Shown: positions 47,566 to 57,818 of the stretch, piece after piece
Numbering within the stretch: the stretch's first letter is position 1
How the letters are laid out: each line of letters opens with the position of its first letter
Source of the DNA: Henricia sp. BOLD:AAB3569
Taxonomy: Eukaryota > Echinodermata > Asteroidea > Spinulosida > Echinasteridae
Direction of reading: 5' to 3'
Assembly (NCBI GenBank): GCA_037783545.1
Contig: JBBELK010000064.1
Span: forward strand, 2,046,001 to 2,110,000
DNA: 64,000 nucleotides
The notes under the pieces: generated by a model
Databases searched by the model: none
The model's input: only the letters and a program-made list of their open reading frames with translations
Told to the model about the DNA's origin: nothing
Program-made: the position numbers and the translations under genes

Positions 47566-48308
47566 GGCCAAGAAAGATACCATAAGGCTCACAACACTTG
47601 CCAGAAGGAGGCTGAAGTCAACACCTATGTTGTTAAGCTTGGAAGTAGCTAATCATGTGATCACTCATTTAATCTAAATACCCAACGTCCTTAACAGGTC
47701 AAAACTAAACAATGGTCTTGGTAGTCATGTCATTGAGGAGGACCTCGGCTGTTGGCCACACCTAAGTGACATCACGATACCCGATGTTGACATCAACGAT
47801 GTTCATCTACTGATTGGACAAGATTGCATCACATGTTATGCTCCCACTGGAAGCTCGCGCTGGTGCTGTTGGTGAACCGTGTGCAGCCAAGACCGCTCTT
47901 GGCTGGACCCTAAATGGCCAAATTGACTTTCGCAAGAAGTCCAATGTAGCCATCTCGTACTTTGTCAAGTCCGACATTGACTTACATGTACAACATCAAG
48001 TCCAGAAGTTTTTGAAACTTGATGACGTGGGGAGCAGCACTGAGGCCCTATTTGTAAGTGAAAGAAAGGTTCTTTCCACATGGGAGACATTACTGCATAG
48101 ATAGAGGGAGCTCACTATTCCATAAGCATCCCTTTTCGAGGAAAGCCATCCACGCCTTCCTAATAATAAACTGTTAGCTGAACAAGGTTTGAAGACTCCA
48201 AGGACCCTGCACTGCTTGAGAAATACAACAGTAGTGTCAATGACCTTCTGACGAAAGGACATCCGGAAGTTGTACCCACTTGTGACATGAACAAAACAAA
48301 AGGAGATA
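47566..48308 (+). pseudogene. BEL/Pao retrotransposon protease-RT linker, downstream of the MITE
   Basis: Beyond the MITE the polyprotein resumes. Motifs in order are CWPHLSDITIPDVDINDVHLL, GQDC, PCAAKTALGWTLNGQID and VQHQVQKFLKLDDVG. These correspond to the BEL/Pao spacer with its WPHL and GWxLNGxI marks. After several frame changes come FRGKPSTPS and LLEKYNSSVNDLLTKGH, the lead-in to the reverse transcriptase. The RT itself is missing, and the text jumps to a gypsy-type piece near 48310. Confidence 0.75.
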
Positions 48309-48309
48309 G

Positions 48310-48591
48310 ATGGAATGGTTGGAAGAACAAAGAGAGCAAGGCCAGTCGAGTAAACTATGGAAAGGAAAACCGAGGATAACCAGACATTCCAAACCGTACC
48401 GACAAAGAAAAGTGCATGCAGTGGACTCTGATTCTGGGTCCTATGCATTTCACGTTTGCGGTGTTGATGTAAATGGGGTAAATTATTGTGCAACAGAGAG
48501 GGTAAAGGAGTACTTGGGTAAGGAGAGATTGCCAGTTGACGTCATTATTGACGGTGGGGTGGCAAAATTGTGGGAATGTTTAAATAAGTAA
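48310..48591 (+). pseudogene. Ty3/gypsy-type protease fragment
   Basis: The open frame of 93 codons ends with VDVIIDGGVAKLWECL. Ty3/gypsy proteases normally read IIDSGA at this site, so the active-site Ser is changed to Gly and the Ala to Val. The preceding RKVHAVDSDSGSYAFHVCGV resembles the usual linker between the gag zinc knuckle and the protease. It directly follows the broken BEL/Pao copy, so this is a second element. Confidence 0.5.
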
Positions 48592-48856
48592 AAGACACCA
48601 TGTATGTCTTGGAAAACCACAAATCAGCTGTACCCATATAGACTTGGCATCGGTAGCCGTACATTCATTCTTGTTGTTCTACTTGCTAGTTTGAGCGTTG
48701 TAGTGATGTACGTGGAGGTTAATCTAGGCCTATCAGAATGCTTTCCGAGGATTTGCTAACAAACCTTGACAATGTCACCCATGCACTTTTGACTTTAACT
48801 TGAGATATAAACAACCCTAACTCTATGAACTTAAAGAGTAGACAGGCAGAAATTAG

Positions 48857-49273
48857 TTTTCTTTACTTCAAAGGTATGACAGTCTGAAACCAACCACTTA
48901 CCGTTATCTTTGTTCCCCGTCATGGCAAGGGGGAAGTGATGGCGAGTCCGCCGTTGTCGAGCGACAGGCATCTCAAGCGGTCATTAATAATGCAAAAGAT
49001 TTATTTCAGTTCGCTAAACAGTGTGTAGAAAACAAGCCCGTTACAGATGAATGCCTTCATTTCCAACGCAAAGTGTTCTTCGTGGACAACATCAATTGTG
49101 ACATAGGACATGACCAAGTCGATATGAAGACACTCAAGGGGACCAAGAAGCTGCATGTTTCAAGTTTTTGTAAGCCGAGCATTGCATCAGCCGGGATGTG
49201 TCTGAGCAAGGACTATGTTGATGACATAAGTAACGAATGCCGTCATTTTTACCAAGAAACCTACGTATGGTAA
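48857..49273 (+). pseudogene. 138-codon open frame, not recognised
   Basis: The frame is open from 48857 to the TAA at 49271-49273 with no ATG near its start. It reads SLKPTTYRYLCSPSWQGG, then VINNAKDLFQFAKQC, FFVDNINCDIGHDQVDM and KLHVSSFCKPS. An AG after a T-rich run (CTTTACTTCAAAG at 48861-48873) could be a splice acceptor. The protein looks real in composition. I cannot name a family. It may be a piece of a transposon in this cluster or an isolated exon. Confidence 0.35.
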
Positions 49274-49531
49274 TTTTGTTCCCTTTTTTTTGTTATAAGT
49301 AATTCTGAGTAATTATCTGTATGTAACAATTACGACAGGTAAACCAGGTTTTTGAAAAGATAGTTACCTTAAGCATGGACTTGTCTCTTCTCTAATTTGA
49401 AGCTTATTAAAATATTTTACAGGATGCAGCCAATCTTCAGAATAAATTACCCTACAATCCGATGCCTTACGTGTATATACTTGTGACCTTTGTGAACTCA
49501 TTACCCCGTGCATCCATGCACCTTGTTTTCA

Positions 49532-49556
49532 CGGTCCTTCGAGCCGGATTCGAACC
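49532..49556 (+). promoter_or_regulatory. LTR-retrotransposon primer-binding site
   Basis: GGTCCTTCGAGCCGGATTCG followed by AACC is complementary to the 3' part of a tRNA (T arm plus acceptor stem). Such sites prime minus-strand DNA synthesis just after the 5' LTR. The sequence before it ends in TTTTCA, which fits an LTR ending in CA at 49531. The LTR's left end was not found. Confidence 0.6.
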
Positions 49557-49563
49557 AGCGACG

Positions 49564-50050
49564 TATGGATATGGATCATGAGCAAGTGATACACGTAGTT
49601 CCAGTCCCCGATGCTACCGCCGGAACTGCCGACAATTCCCCCGCGTCTCCTCCAGCTAACGGTATGCACCCTTTGCTTGTAACAGGCAACATTGTCGACG
49701 CCGCACCAAGCACCGCAGGGATTTTAACGACAGCTACAACCCTTGCCGCTGGCCTCGCGTGCAGTACCATTGAAACACGATCCCGCTCATCGACGGAGTG
49801 GCGCGTACTTGCTCACTTGCATGATTACGTAATGTGGGACCGACCGACTACCTACAGACCAGACAATGAACGCAGCCTGCGGTCCCATGGAAGTACAGGA
49901 TCAGCACGCTGCCAGAAAAGTGACACGTCAATGAAATCCAAACTAGGTGACTCGCAATCTGTCGAGTTTGCTCGAAGAAGAAAGCAGGCCGAATTAGAAG
50001 AACTGAAACGGCAAATAGCCTATGTGAAGATGAAAGTTGAAACGTGTTAA
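49564..50050 (+). pseudogene. probable BEL/Pao-type gag N-terminus
   Basis: The frame is open from before the primer-binding site. The first ATG after that site is at 49564, with a second at 49570. The encoded protein of about 160 residues begins with an acidic, Pro- and Ala-rich segment. It ends in a charged coiled coil (EFARRRKQAELEELKRQIAY), which is how BEL/Pao gag proteins usually start. It stops at 50048-50050, and no zinc knuckle or polymerase follows in frame. The position right behind a primer-binding site supports the call more than the sequence does. Other LTR families remain possible. Confidence 0.5.
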
Positions 50051-50547
50051 CATCTCATTTGGGAACCACCAGTCTTGCAAGACAAACATTTGGGCCAATG
50101 TGAAAAAGAAATATGGAACAGCATCAACCTAAACAAAAGACTCAGGAAGGCCAAGAACAGCGAGGTCTGAGGGAAAACATCGTTGCCGTACGACAGCAAC
50201 TGATGGATCATCCACAAGAGACAAGTGCAAGATGGAATGGTGTTGGACTAAGCCCGGCATCCTTTAATCGCATTACCCGTCTTGACCTTCATTTTCATCC
50301 ATACCGCCTCCATATTCGACATGTACTTCTGCCAGCTGATCTTGGAAGAAGACGGATTTTTCTGAGCGGCTTCTTGAGCAATGTGACAGGAATTGCAAAT
50401 TTCTTCTTAACTTCTTGATCGAGTATATACGGTATCGAGTATATAATGAGTGGTGGAGTCAACACCCACAATGTTGTTCGCCCAAGCTCTGCAACTGCCA
50501 ATTTTCAACTTCGAAAAAGGGATAAGCAGACAGAAAGTGACTGTCTA

Positions 50548-50884
50548 GGTCAGACTGTGTGGCAATGGTGTGATCATCGATACGTTTTTTTTTTCGAGAG
50601 AAATGTCAACGGCCAAGCCTTCCTGCAAATTATCAACGAGGAAGTTGTGCCACAGGTGGAGGCCCACATCCAGCTGTTCTTGCTGTTTGAGATCGCCTTC
50701 ATAAGCGAGTGATTGCCATGAATCACCCCTTCAAATGGCTCAAAAGTCACCAGGATCTCACCCCTTGCGACTTCTTTTTGTGGGGCCATTTAAAGAACAG
50801 TTTTCACAACGCCACCGTGGCACCGCACAACATGCAAGATCTGCGTGACATGATTCAGCGAGAGGGGGACAGTTTGCGAGAGTG
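50548..50884 (+). pseudogene. Tc1/mariner (IS630) superfamily transposase fragment
   Basis: The frame GNGVIIDTFF is followed, after a frameshift in a T run at 50585-50593, by FERNVNGQAFLQIINEEVVP. Another break follows, then LTPCDFFLWGHLKNSFHN and MQDLRDMIQRE. This is the usual path from the second to the third catalytic acidic residue in mariner-like transposases. The aspartate of the final motif is kept in TPCDFFLWG. The stretch with the second Asp (normally FQQDGAPxH) is lost. It is a dead copy. Confidence 0.75.
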
Positions 50885-51293
50885 AACGACATACGCCGAC
50901 GATGTCAACTTTGTTTGGAGATTGGAGGTGGACACGTGGAGGAATAGGATTGTGTCATTTTCGTTCAATTTTGTGATCAACATGAAAGTGAACCAACCAC
51001 TATTTAGCACCTCAATTTGAAGACAATTGTGCTCAGTGATGCGTGACCCTAGGAAAGTAATAAAGGTATTGTTAGAAAGCACATATCTTCTGCTTTAAGA
51101 TGATACCATGCTTTTTACTAGCAAACTTAGTCTGGTCAAACAACATTTCAAAGTTAATTTACATTTTTGTAATCACCATGTAATTTGCAGTGGGGACCTT
51201 TACCACGTACTAGAAAATAAAGCAGACCACGATGGATGCATTATGCATTTATTTATGTACTAATTAATTATTGTGTGAGATGGTGGGATTCCC

Positions 51294-52001
51294 ATAGGTG
51301 GTTCTGGGAGATACCCTAAAGCTTCATTCACTCGAAGAAAGAGGGATACACCCTACACGTAGTCCAAAGAGGGTTTTATTGTCAACCTTCAATCTCAGGA
51401 TCAAACGGTACAATGAAATGTGAAATAAGAGCTCACTATTCCTAATAAAGGAAGACGATTCATCAAAAATACTTGTCCCGTGACGGTTGTCACCTCTCTC
51501 CTCTCGATATAGACATCTATCCACCGTACAACATTGTTAGAGAAGCCAAACGCAAATGTTATCCCGAGGATATCGTTGTCACAGAGACATTAGCAAAGAT
51601 GCCACTATACAGAACGTGCTCGACCGCACTGTTCTCCGAATTATTGAACAGGAGAAGAAAAGGTGAATAAACTAATTGAAAGTCAGGATGATGAAGAACC
51701 AATCACCTTCCAGTTGATTTGTAAATGGGGTTTTGATGGCTCGTCTGGTCAAATTAAATACAAGCAAAACGCCGAGTCCACAGACACATCTGATGCTTCT
51801 TTGTTCTGCACGACAGTTGTCCCCTTGCAACTCAGATGGAAGGACAAAGTTGTCTGTGCCAATCCAGTTCCAGCATCGACGAGATTCTGCTGACCAATTC
51901 ATCTACAATACCAGAAAGGAACCGTCTTTGGACTACGTGTAGGGTGTATCCATCTTTCTTCGAGTGAATGAAGCTTCAGAGTATCTCCCAGAACCACCTA
52001 T
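51294..52001. mobile_element. 708 bp inverted-repeat element carrying a transposase fragment
   Basis: Arms 51294-51370 and about 51925-52001 pair at roughly 95 percent. They start ATAGGTGGTTCTGGGAGATA and continue with AAGCTTCATTCACTCGAAGA and ACACCCTACACGTAGTCCAA. The inside carries a transposase-like coding fragment. Its short length suggests an internally deleted derivative. The right end abuts a LINE fragment. No clear target duplication is visible. Confidence 0.75.
51473..51942 (+). pseudogene. transposase-like fragment, possibly RAG1/Transib-related
   Basis: Two overlapping frames carry one protein. The first gives IYPPYNIVREAKRKCYPEDI and VTETLAKMPLYR. The second, from about 51663, gives FQLICKWGFDGSSGQIKYKQ, then SLFCTTVVPLQL and NPVPASTRFC. 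A TGA after this last motif breaks the frame, which then continues PIHLQYQ. The DGSSG motif after an aromatic, Lys and Trp run resembles the first catalytic Asp region of RNase H-fold transposases that I associate from memory with the Transib/RAG1 group. I cannot check this. The later catalytic residues and the zinc-binding part are missing, and the TIRs do not start with the CAC usual in Transib. Confidence 0.4.
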
Positions 52002-52004
52002 TGG

Positions 52005-52260
52005 AATATACCACGCCTGACAAGCCTGGTCCCGCATGGTCGAGATTCCAGTCTGCAGTCACGGACTGCGCTCTTACCGCCTTTGGTCGACGTACTCGAA
52101 CACAACCCGACTGGTTCCGTGATAGTACTGACATTCTGCTTCCAGCTATAGAGGCCAAACGAACAGCCAGAATCAAAGCCACCATGATTCGCACCCGCTC
52201 TTCGGCGTCTGTGCTCCGTGCCGCTAAGAGTAACGTTCAACGCCTTGTCCGTATACGCGT
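52005..52260 (+). pseudogene. LINE ORF2 fragment (region before the reverse transcriptase)
   Basis: The frame gives WSRFQSAVTDCALTAFGRRT, then QPDWFRDSTDILLPAIEAKR and RAAKSNVQRLVRI. This corresponds to the linker between endonuclease and reverse transcriptase in CR1/RTE-type LINEs, where QDWF and a helical repeat of Arg and Ala are usual. It is cut off on both sides by other elements. No catalytic part is present. Confidence 0.65.
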
Positions 52261-52428
52261 ACCGCCCTCTGCCGTTATTGGACTGGTCTCAGTGCCCGTA
52301 TCCAACACTGCGCTGACTCTGGGGATCTTCGTGGCCTTCAAGTCCACCCGCACTTGAGTTAATGATGCCGTTTGCATCGCCCGAAATGGAGCCCCAAGAC
52401 AGTCAGGAGAGCCACACTTTGAAAACAG

Positions 52429-53405
52429 GTGCTCCACCCCCATCTCCAAACGCCAGGTCGTCGTCCACCGACTGCTCTTGAGATGTGTGGATTCGACCCC
52501 TACCCACCCCCAGGAGCAGCTAACCACCACCCAAGGACAATTACAACTCACCAGATAAAAGGAGTGGCTACTTTCACCGGGCGGGGGAAAAGTACACGCA
52601 TCGAGGACTGGGTCCGAGACATGAGGTACCTGTTAGAAGCGAAAGGTGGTGCCACAGAAGACGTCTTATTTCATGAGATAGTGAGGAACACCGGGGGCCG
52701 AGCTCGAGACGTCGTCCTCAACCTTGAAAGCCGACTTGGGTCCAAAGTAACAGCAGAGGCAGCGTTCACTGAACTTTTGGAGGAATTCGGTGAAGACACC
52801 ATCGCTAGCTCGCCCATGACGAAATTCTACGGGAGAGTTCAAATGTAAGGAGAATCGGCCAGCGAGTATGCAATTGCCTTGGAGGCAATTCTCCGTCGTA
52901 TTGAAGACACCGGGAGGCGATCTGATCCTCACCACGCAATTCATGGCGGGGCTCCGTGATGATTTCTATCGACAGAGGTTGGCCCCAATGAGACCACGTT
53001 TGATGAGATTTAAGGACTTGCGGGCGGAACTACGCCTGATTGCAGAGACGCATGGAAGAGACGCATGCCCAGTACCAACTACTGGTTCACACCTCACCAA
53101 AGACCGAAGGTGCCAGAGCAAATACCCAGACGGAACCGACGGAACCGGCGAAACCAGCAGTCAAGAACGAAACAAGTCCGAATGTGGCCGACTTAATCAA
53201 GATGATGGAGGGACAGAGGCTGACCCTTGAAAAGGTCCTCCAGGGACAGTTTCACCTCAACCGCCGTGTGGAGTGGCTGGAACAGGACCGCCAAGCCGCC
53301 CAGTCGAGGCCAACTGCAGCCAGCTATCCGGCCACAAGAAGTGACATCCAAGCCAAGCCATGTTATAACTGTGGCCAGTTAGGCAACAAGGCGGTCAGCA
53401 ACCAG
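52429..53405 (+). pseudogene. Ty3/gypsy-type gag, element 1
   Basis: The capsid region starts near 52550 with IKGVATFTGRGKSTRIEDWV and goes on with LLEEFGEDT. A stop at 52846-52848 interrupts it, and the frame continues as GESASEYAIALEAILRRIED. A frameshift near 52925 leads to FMAGLRDDFYRQRLAPMRPR and LRLIAETHGRDA. A last frame (53040-53417) has a Pro- and Glu-rich linker and a truncated zinc knuckle, CYNCGQLGN, whose His and last Cys are missing. This order is that of Ty3/gypsy gag (PNMA-type capsid). It is a dead copy. Confidence 0.75.
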
Positions 53406-53524
53406 CCAATCAGTTAAACTAGACATACCCACTGATGATGGGCGGTCAGTGGGGTTGTCTGGTATTAGCCCTAAGGAGAAACCACCCCTGATAGAGTCAT
53501 CCTAGCAACGAGCAAGAGAAGCCC

Positions 53525-53857
53525 TTGGTGGGCCCCGTGAGTGATGTGAACATCAGGATCTTAGGCAAGAAATGTTCTGTCCTTCTAGACACAGGGTCCC
53601 AGGTCAGCACGATCACTGAGGAGTTTGTAGACAGCCACCCCCACCTTCGTGGTCAAGCTAGGCGCCAGTCAGAAGTCACCATTCAGGGGGCAGGAGGCCA
53701 ACCAGTACCTCACAGTGGAGTCATAACAATAGAAATTGACGTGCTTGGGCGCACACTACAGCGTGTTCCATTCTTTGTTGTGCCAGCCTCCAAGTTCAGA
53801 AGGAAGGTCAAAGTAGCCGTTTCGGCAAAGGAAAGGTTTTTACTTCTTCCTAGCTGA
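53525..53857 (+). pseudogene. Ty3/gypsy aspartic protease, element 1
   Basis: The frame encodes a retropepsin. ILGKKCSVLLDTGSQVSTIT holds the DTG active site, and VTIQGAGGQPVPHSGVITIE and VLGRTLQRVPFFVVP give the flap and second half. The fold is complete enough to be convincing, and the DTG is intact. It follows the gag after a gap and a frame change. The reverse transcriptase that should follow is absent, and the frame ends at 53855-53857. Confidence 0.8.
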
Positions 53858-54469
53858 AAGACAAATTGTTTGGTTTGAAGTGGTAAAACCACATACCGAA
53901 TATTCGATGGGCAACCGTACATTCAAATATTTGATTCGTTAGGCACAACCTTCGGAATATTTACACACTTGGGTGAGTGCACCTATTGAGCAGTTATCAG
54001 ACCCAAGGGACAAATTTTATTTTCGGGAGGGAAATAGGGAAACAAGGTGTCAAGCCATCAAACGCCACCTTTATTTACAAACACATGATATATTATACAG
54101 CGCCGAACGGCTGGTAAACCATATAGCCCAAAATTTGGCTTCTTTTGTTAATTACGTCACATTTTAATGATTTATTTGAACAATTTTTGTCAATGATGCT
54201 ACATCGCTACATTATGTAAGCAGTAAGCCAGTGTGTACCTTTAAAAATCTGCTCTAAGGAATTCATGAAAGGAAAACACTTTTAAAGTATGATTTTTCAG
54301 GAACATGCAACGACAGGTCAATATAGATGTCACATGATGTGCTCTGAGGAAGATACAGCTTGAGGTGCTAGAAGTGCAAAGCCTGTGGTTCTTCTTGACC
54401 TGGGAGATCATTTTCAAGAACAGAACTTGACAGAAGAGGTCATCCTCTGGCAACCAGCTGATCAAATAC
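53858..54469. other. no gene seen
   Basis: Spacer after the protease. No RT, RNase H or integrase motif was seen. Confidence 0.4.
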
Positions 54470-54536
54470 GTGGTGGTCTGGTAGATAGAGTGTCGGACTT
54501 TTGGTCGAGAAGACCATGGTTCGAAACCTGCCTTAG
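54470..54536 (+). repeat. tRNA-derived SINE head
   Basis: GGTCTGGTAGATAGAGTGTC acts as an A-box-like start, and GGTTCGAAACC is a B box at the expected distance. The D arm and T arm can be drawn, but not a full acceptor stem. It is a SINE head rather than a tRNA gene. Confidence 0.6.
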
Positions 54537-55186
54537 CAGTACATAAGGACTTATCAAACATCGGTATTTTAATGACGTCATACGCTGTTCTAACTAACAT
54601 CAATGGATTCTAGGGGTCCGAAAACCTGGTTAAGTGAACCATCGTACAACAAAATGACGATTTTCATTTTTGGCGCACTTTTATTCCATTCTGTCCCACT
54701 GTGCAGCGGTGTAACATTAAACCAAATTCAGCCAAAGGCTGAAAACTAGGCTTTTGTTGTACATGTACATGGAAACAGACTGAAGCCATACACTGGCAGA
54801 CCTTTAAAGGCCTACAAACAGTTGACGTGTCAATGGTTGATGAACCAGCATTCAAGGTTCCAGCCAGATGCCGCTCGTAACGTTGAAGATCAGAGGACGA
54901 ACGAGCCGGTACCTGAAGTGCCCGAGGCTGCATCACATGACGAGGAACATCCTAATTGTCGGTACATGTAGTTGGGAGATGCAAGGGATGTTCCTGTGGC
55001 TATGGCAGCTAGTCCAAAAAGGGACTGGGTGGGTAACGACAGTCACAAGGTTGCAATTACCCACAGTCTCATTTGAGATCAATATTTTGTTATACTCGAC
55101 TGTTCACATTTTGAAGCTCTTGTATTCATTGCCTACGTTATTCGAACTTTCTCTTTGCAACTTGTACTGCGTAACCGTTATAACAC
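54537..55186. other. no gene seen
   Basis: No supported exon. The frame at 54868-55194 (+) has no domain signature. Confidence 0.35.
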
Positions 55187-57106
55187 ATGGCTAATCAGGG
55201 TAACGAATTTGAGCAGGCTCTAGAACAACTTTTGCAATATCATGGCAAATCCCTTTAAGACCTTCCGCCTAAACCCCAAGCGGCCACATCCTCTTCGGAT
55301 ACCCTAAAAGTAGTGACTCAGTCCCATCGACGGCGACTCCGACTTTTCTCGGGTAAGCTACCAGTCCCGAGTGGGGAGTTCGATTAGGAGGGCTGGAAGA
55401 GGCCCGCCCGGCAACTTGTTGACGACGACAATCTATATGCGGGCAAGAAGTTGAGCAGGATTGTCGAGTCCTACTCCCACCGGTCAGCAACTGGCGTGGG
55501 CTCTGGGGAAAGGCTCATCAGCAGAGGACTGCTTAGAGGGTTTGGAAAAAGCATATGGAATCACTGCTGATGGTGACGAGTTATACCTGCGCTTCAGTGA
55601 TTGCTTTCAGAGCAAGGGGGAATCCGCCTCGAGTTATCTGGTTCGCCTTCAGGACCACCTGACCCGCGTCCTAGAAGGGGGAGGAGTGGGCGTGGACAGA
55701 GTCGACAATGTCCGCGCACAACAGTTCATCCGCGGTTGCCTTTACAACGAGGCCCTACTTTTATAACTCGACTTGAAGCAACGGGAAACACTGCCAAATT
55801 TCGTCAATCTCCTGCGTAAGGTCAGGCAGGAAGAGCAGCGGGGGCTGGAGAAAGATGAAAGGAAGGAAGGGTGATCAGAACGGCGGGAGTGCCAAGCGTG
55901 TCGCAGCCATGATCCAGTCGGCTTCTGTTCCTGATGATGATGATTTTCTTGGGAAAGCTACCAGTCCCGAGTGGGGAGTTCGATTATGAGGGCTGGAAGA
56001 GGCCCGCCCGGCAACGACGACAGTCTATCTGCGGGCAAGAAGTTTAGCAGGATTGTCGAGTTTCTCCTCCCACCGGTCAGCAACTGGCGTGGGCTCTGGG
56101 AAATGGCTCATCAGCAGAGGACTGCTTGGAGGGTTTGGAAAAGGCATATTAAATCACTGCTGATGGTGACGAGATATACCAGCGCTTCAGTGATTGCTAT
56201 CAGAATCCGCCGCGAGTTATCTGGTTCGCCTTCAGGACCACCTGACCCGCGTCCTAGAAGGGGATGAGTGAGCGTGGACAGAGTCGACAATGTCCGCGCA
56301 CAACAGTTCATCCGCGGTTGCCTTTATAACGAGGCCCTACTATTAAAACTCGACTTAAAGCAACAGGAAACACTGCCAAATTTCGTCAATCTCCTGCGTG
56401 AGGTCAGGCAGGAAGAGCAGCGGGAGCTGGAGAAAGATGAAAGGAAGGAAGGGTGATCAGAACGGCGGGAGTGCCAAGCGTGTCGCAGCCATGATCCAGT
56501 CGGCTTCTGTTCCTGATGATGATTTTCTGGGAAAGCTACTAGTCCCGAGTGGGGAGTTCGATTATGAGGGCTGGAAGAGGCCCGCCCGGCAACTTGTTGA
56601 CGACGACAGTCTATCTGCGGGCAAGAAGTTTAGCAGGATTGTCGAATTCCTCCTCCCACCGGTCAGCAACTGGCGTGGACTGCTTGGAGGGTTTGGAAAA
56701 GGCATATGAATTCACTGCTGATGGTGACGAGATATACCTGCGCTTCAGTGATTGCTTTCAGAGCGAGGGGGGGTCCTCCTCGAGTTATCTGGTTCGCCTT
56801 CAGGACCACCTGAGCCGCGTCCTAGAAGGGGAGGAGTGAGCGTGGACAGAGTCGACAATGTCCGCGCACAACAGTTCATCCGCGGTGACACTGGCCAAAG
56901 CCTTGGCACCACCCACCAGCGTGCCACGTCGGCCGAGACGACTGGCCATCTGTTTCAGCTGTGGGCCACTGGGCCACATGATGGGCAGCTGTACCAACCC
57001 TAGGTACCCCAAGCGTGTTCAGAAGCAAATTATGGCTCGGTGCAAGCCCCATGGACGGCGTCTTCGGAAAACGACAGCGGCCGCCAGTAGGGGCATGCAA
57101 AAATAA
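55187..57106 (+). pseudogene. PNMA-like gag (Ty3/gypsy type) with tandemly amplified capsid region
   Basis: The ATG at 55187 starts NQGNEFEQALEQLLQYHG, a usual gag opening of this family. After a stop come LFSGKLPVPSGEFD, WKRPARQLVDDD and IVESLLPP, then GLEKAYGITADGDELYLRFS, ASSYLVRLQDHLTRVLEGG and RAQQFIRGCLYNEALLL. These are the N- and C-terminal lobes of a PNMA-type capsid. This whole region recurs at about 55956 and 56534. The last copy is joined to a zinc knuckle CFSCGPLGHMMGSC (C-x2-C-x4-H-x4-C) near 56957-57000 and ends AAASRGMQK. Stops and frameshifts break each copy. It may be a retroelement gag or a decayed domesticated PNMA/ZCCHC-type gene; the context of other elements favours the first. 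Confidence 0.75.
55340..56890 (+). repeat. three tandem units of about 580-600 bp inside the gag
   Basis: AGCTACCAGTCCCGAGTGGG starts at 55356, 55956 and, with one change, at 56534. Unit lengths are therefore 600 and 578. The third unit is cut near 56885, where CATCCGCGGT joins GACACTGGCC of the zinc-knuckle region. The units differ by small indels that change the reading frame. Confidence 0.9.
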
Positions 57107-57818
57107 AACTAAAATATCTTGACAGTCTTGAGGAGGAAGTGCTCTGTAAGGCCGTAACATTGGGGAGAGTGCAGAGGAATAAACGGAAGAAAAAGCAAAA
57201 GAAATTAATAGCAGAAATCATCAAGCGGCAAAAGGTCTACAAGGAGCATACCCGGGACACGAAAGAAAGGAAAAAACTAGACACAAATCTGAAAGAGACT
57301 CAATTTTGTAACATACCTATATATTGTAACTTGTAGGCCATTCAACCAAGGTGATTTATGCATATTATTTCTCAAAGCTTATTAAGCTTTAATTTTAATT
57401 CTAGTCATGAACTGATGAATGTGTCGATTTATTGGATTTTGAATCAAAATTTATCAAGCTGCACAGTACTTGAAATTGTATTTATATATTTATGAAGCAA
57501 CAATTTGTTTATGAATAAGATTTCAATATCATTATTCATGCAAATGGTATTATTGGGTTCACCACCCATAGGGGTACCCCTGGCCAATTTTTTTTAAATG
57601 TTTAACTATCCTGAGAAGTTATTTTAATAACCAATTATTACACGCTAAAATATTGATTTTGCCTTGGTGCCCCTTGAGTTGGTCTTGGTGCCCTTGAAAT
57701 GTTGATGAATGCAAGGCCAAATATTGTGCAATTAAGTACAATATTTATCCTCTTCCATCACATGAGATATTAAATTATTTTCTTTTCTACCTAGAGTTTC
57801 AAAGCTCGCCTAACAAGC
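57107..57818. other. no gene seen
   Basis: AT-rich spacer. A lysine-rich frame at 57139-57336 (+) looks like chance. Confidence 0.4.

Noticed and set aside
45950-48308. BEL/Pao copy as a possible intact endogenous retrovirus
   Set aside because: No envelope, no reverse transcriptase and many breaks; only gag, protease start and linker remain.
54868-55194. 108-codon + strand frame ahead of the gag start
   Set aside because: It overlaps the true gag ATG at 55187 in another frame and has no domain.
57139-57336. Lysine-rich 65-codon frame
   Set aside because: Low-complexity A-rich text after the gag; no evidence of coding.
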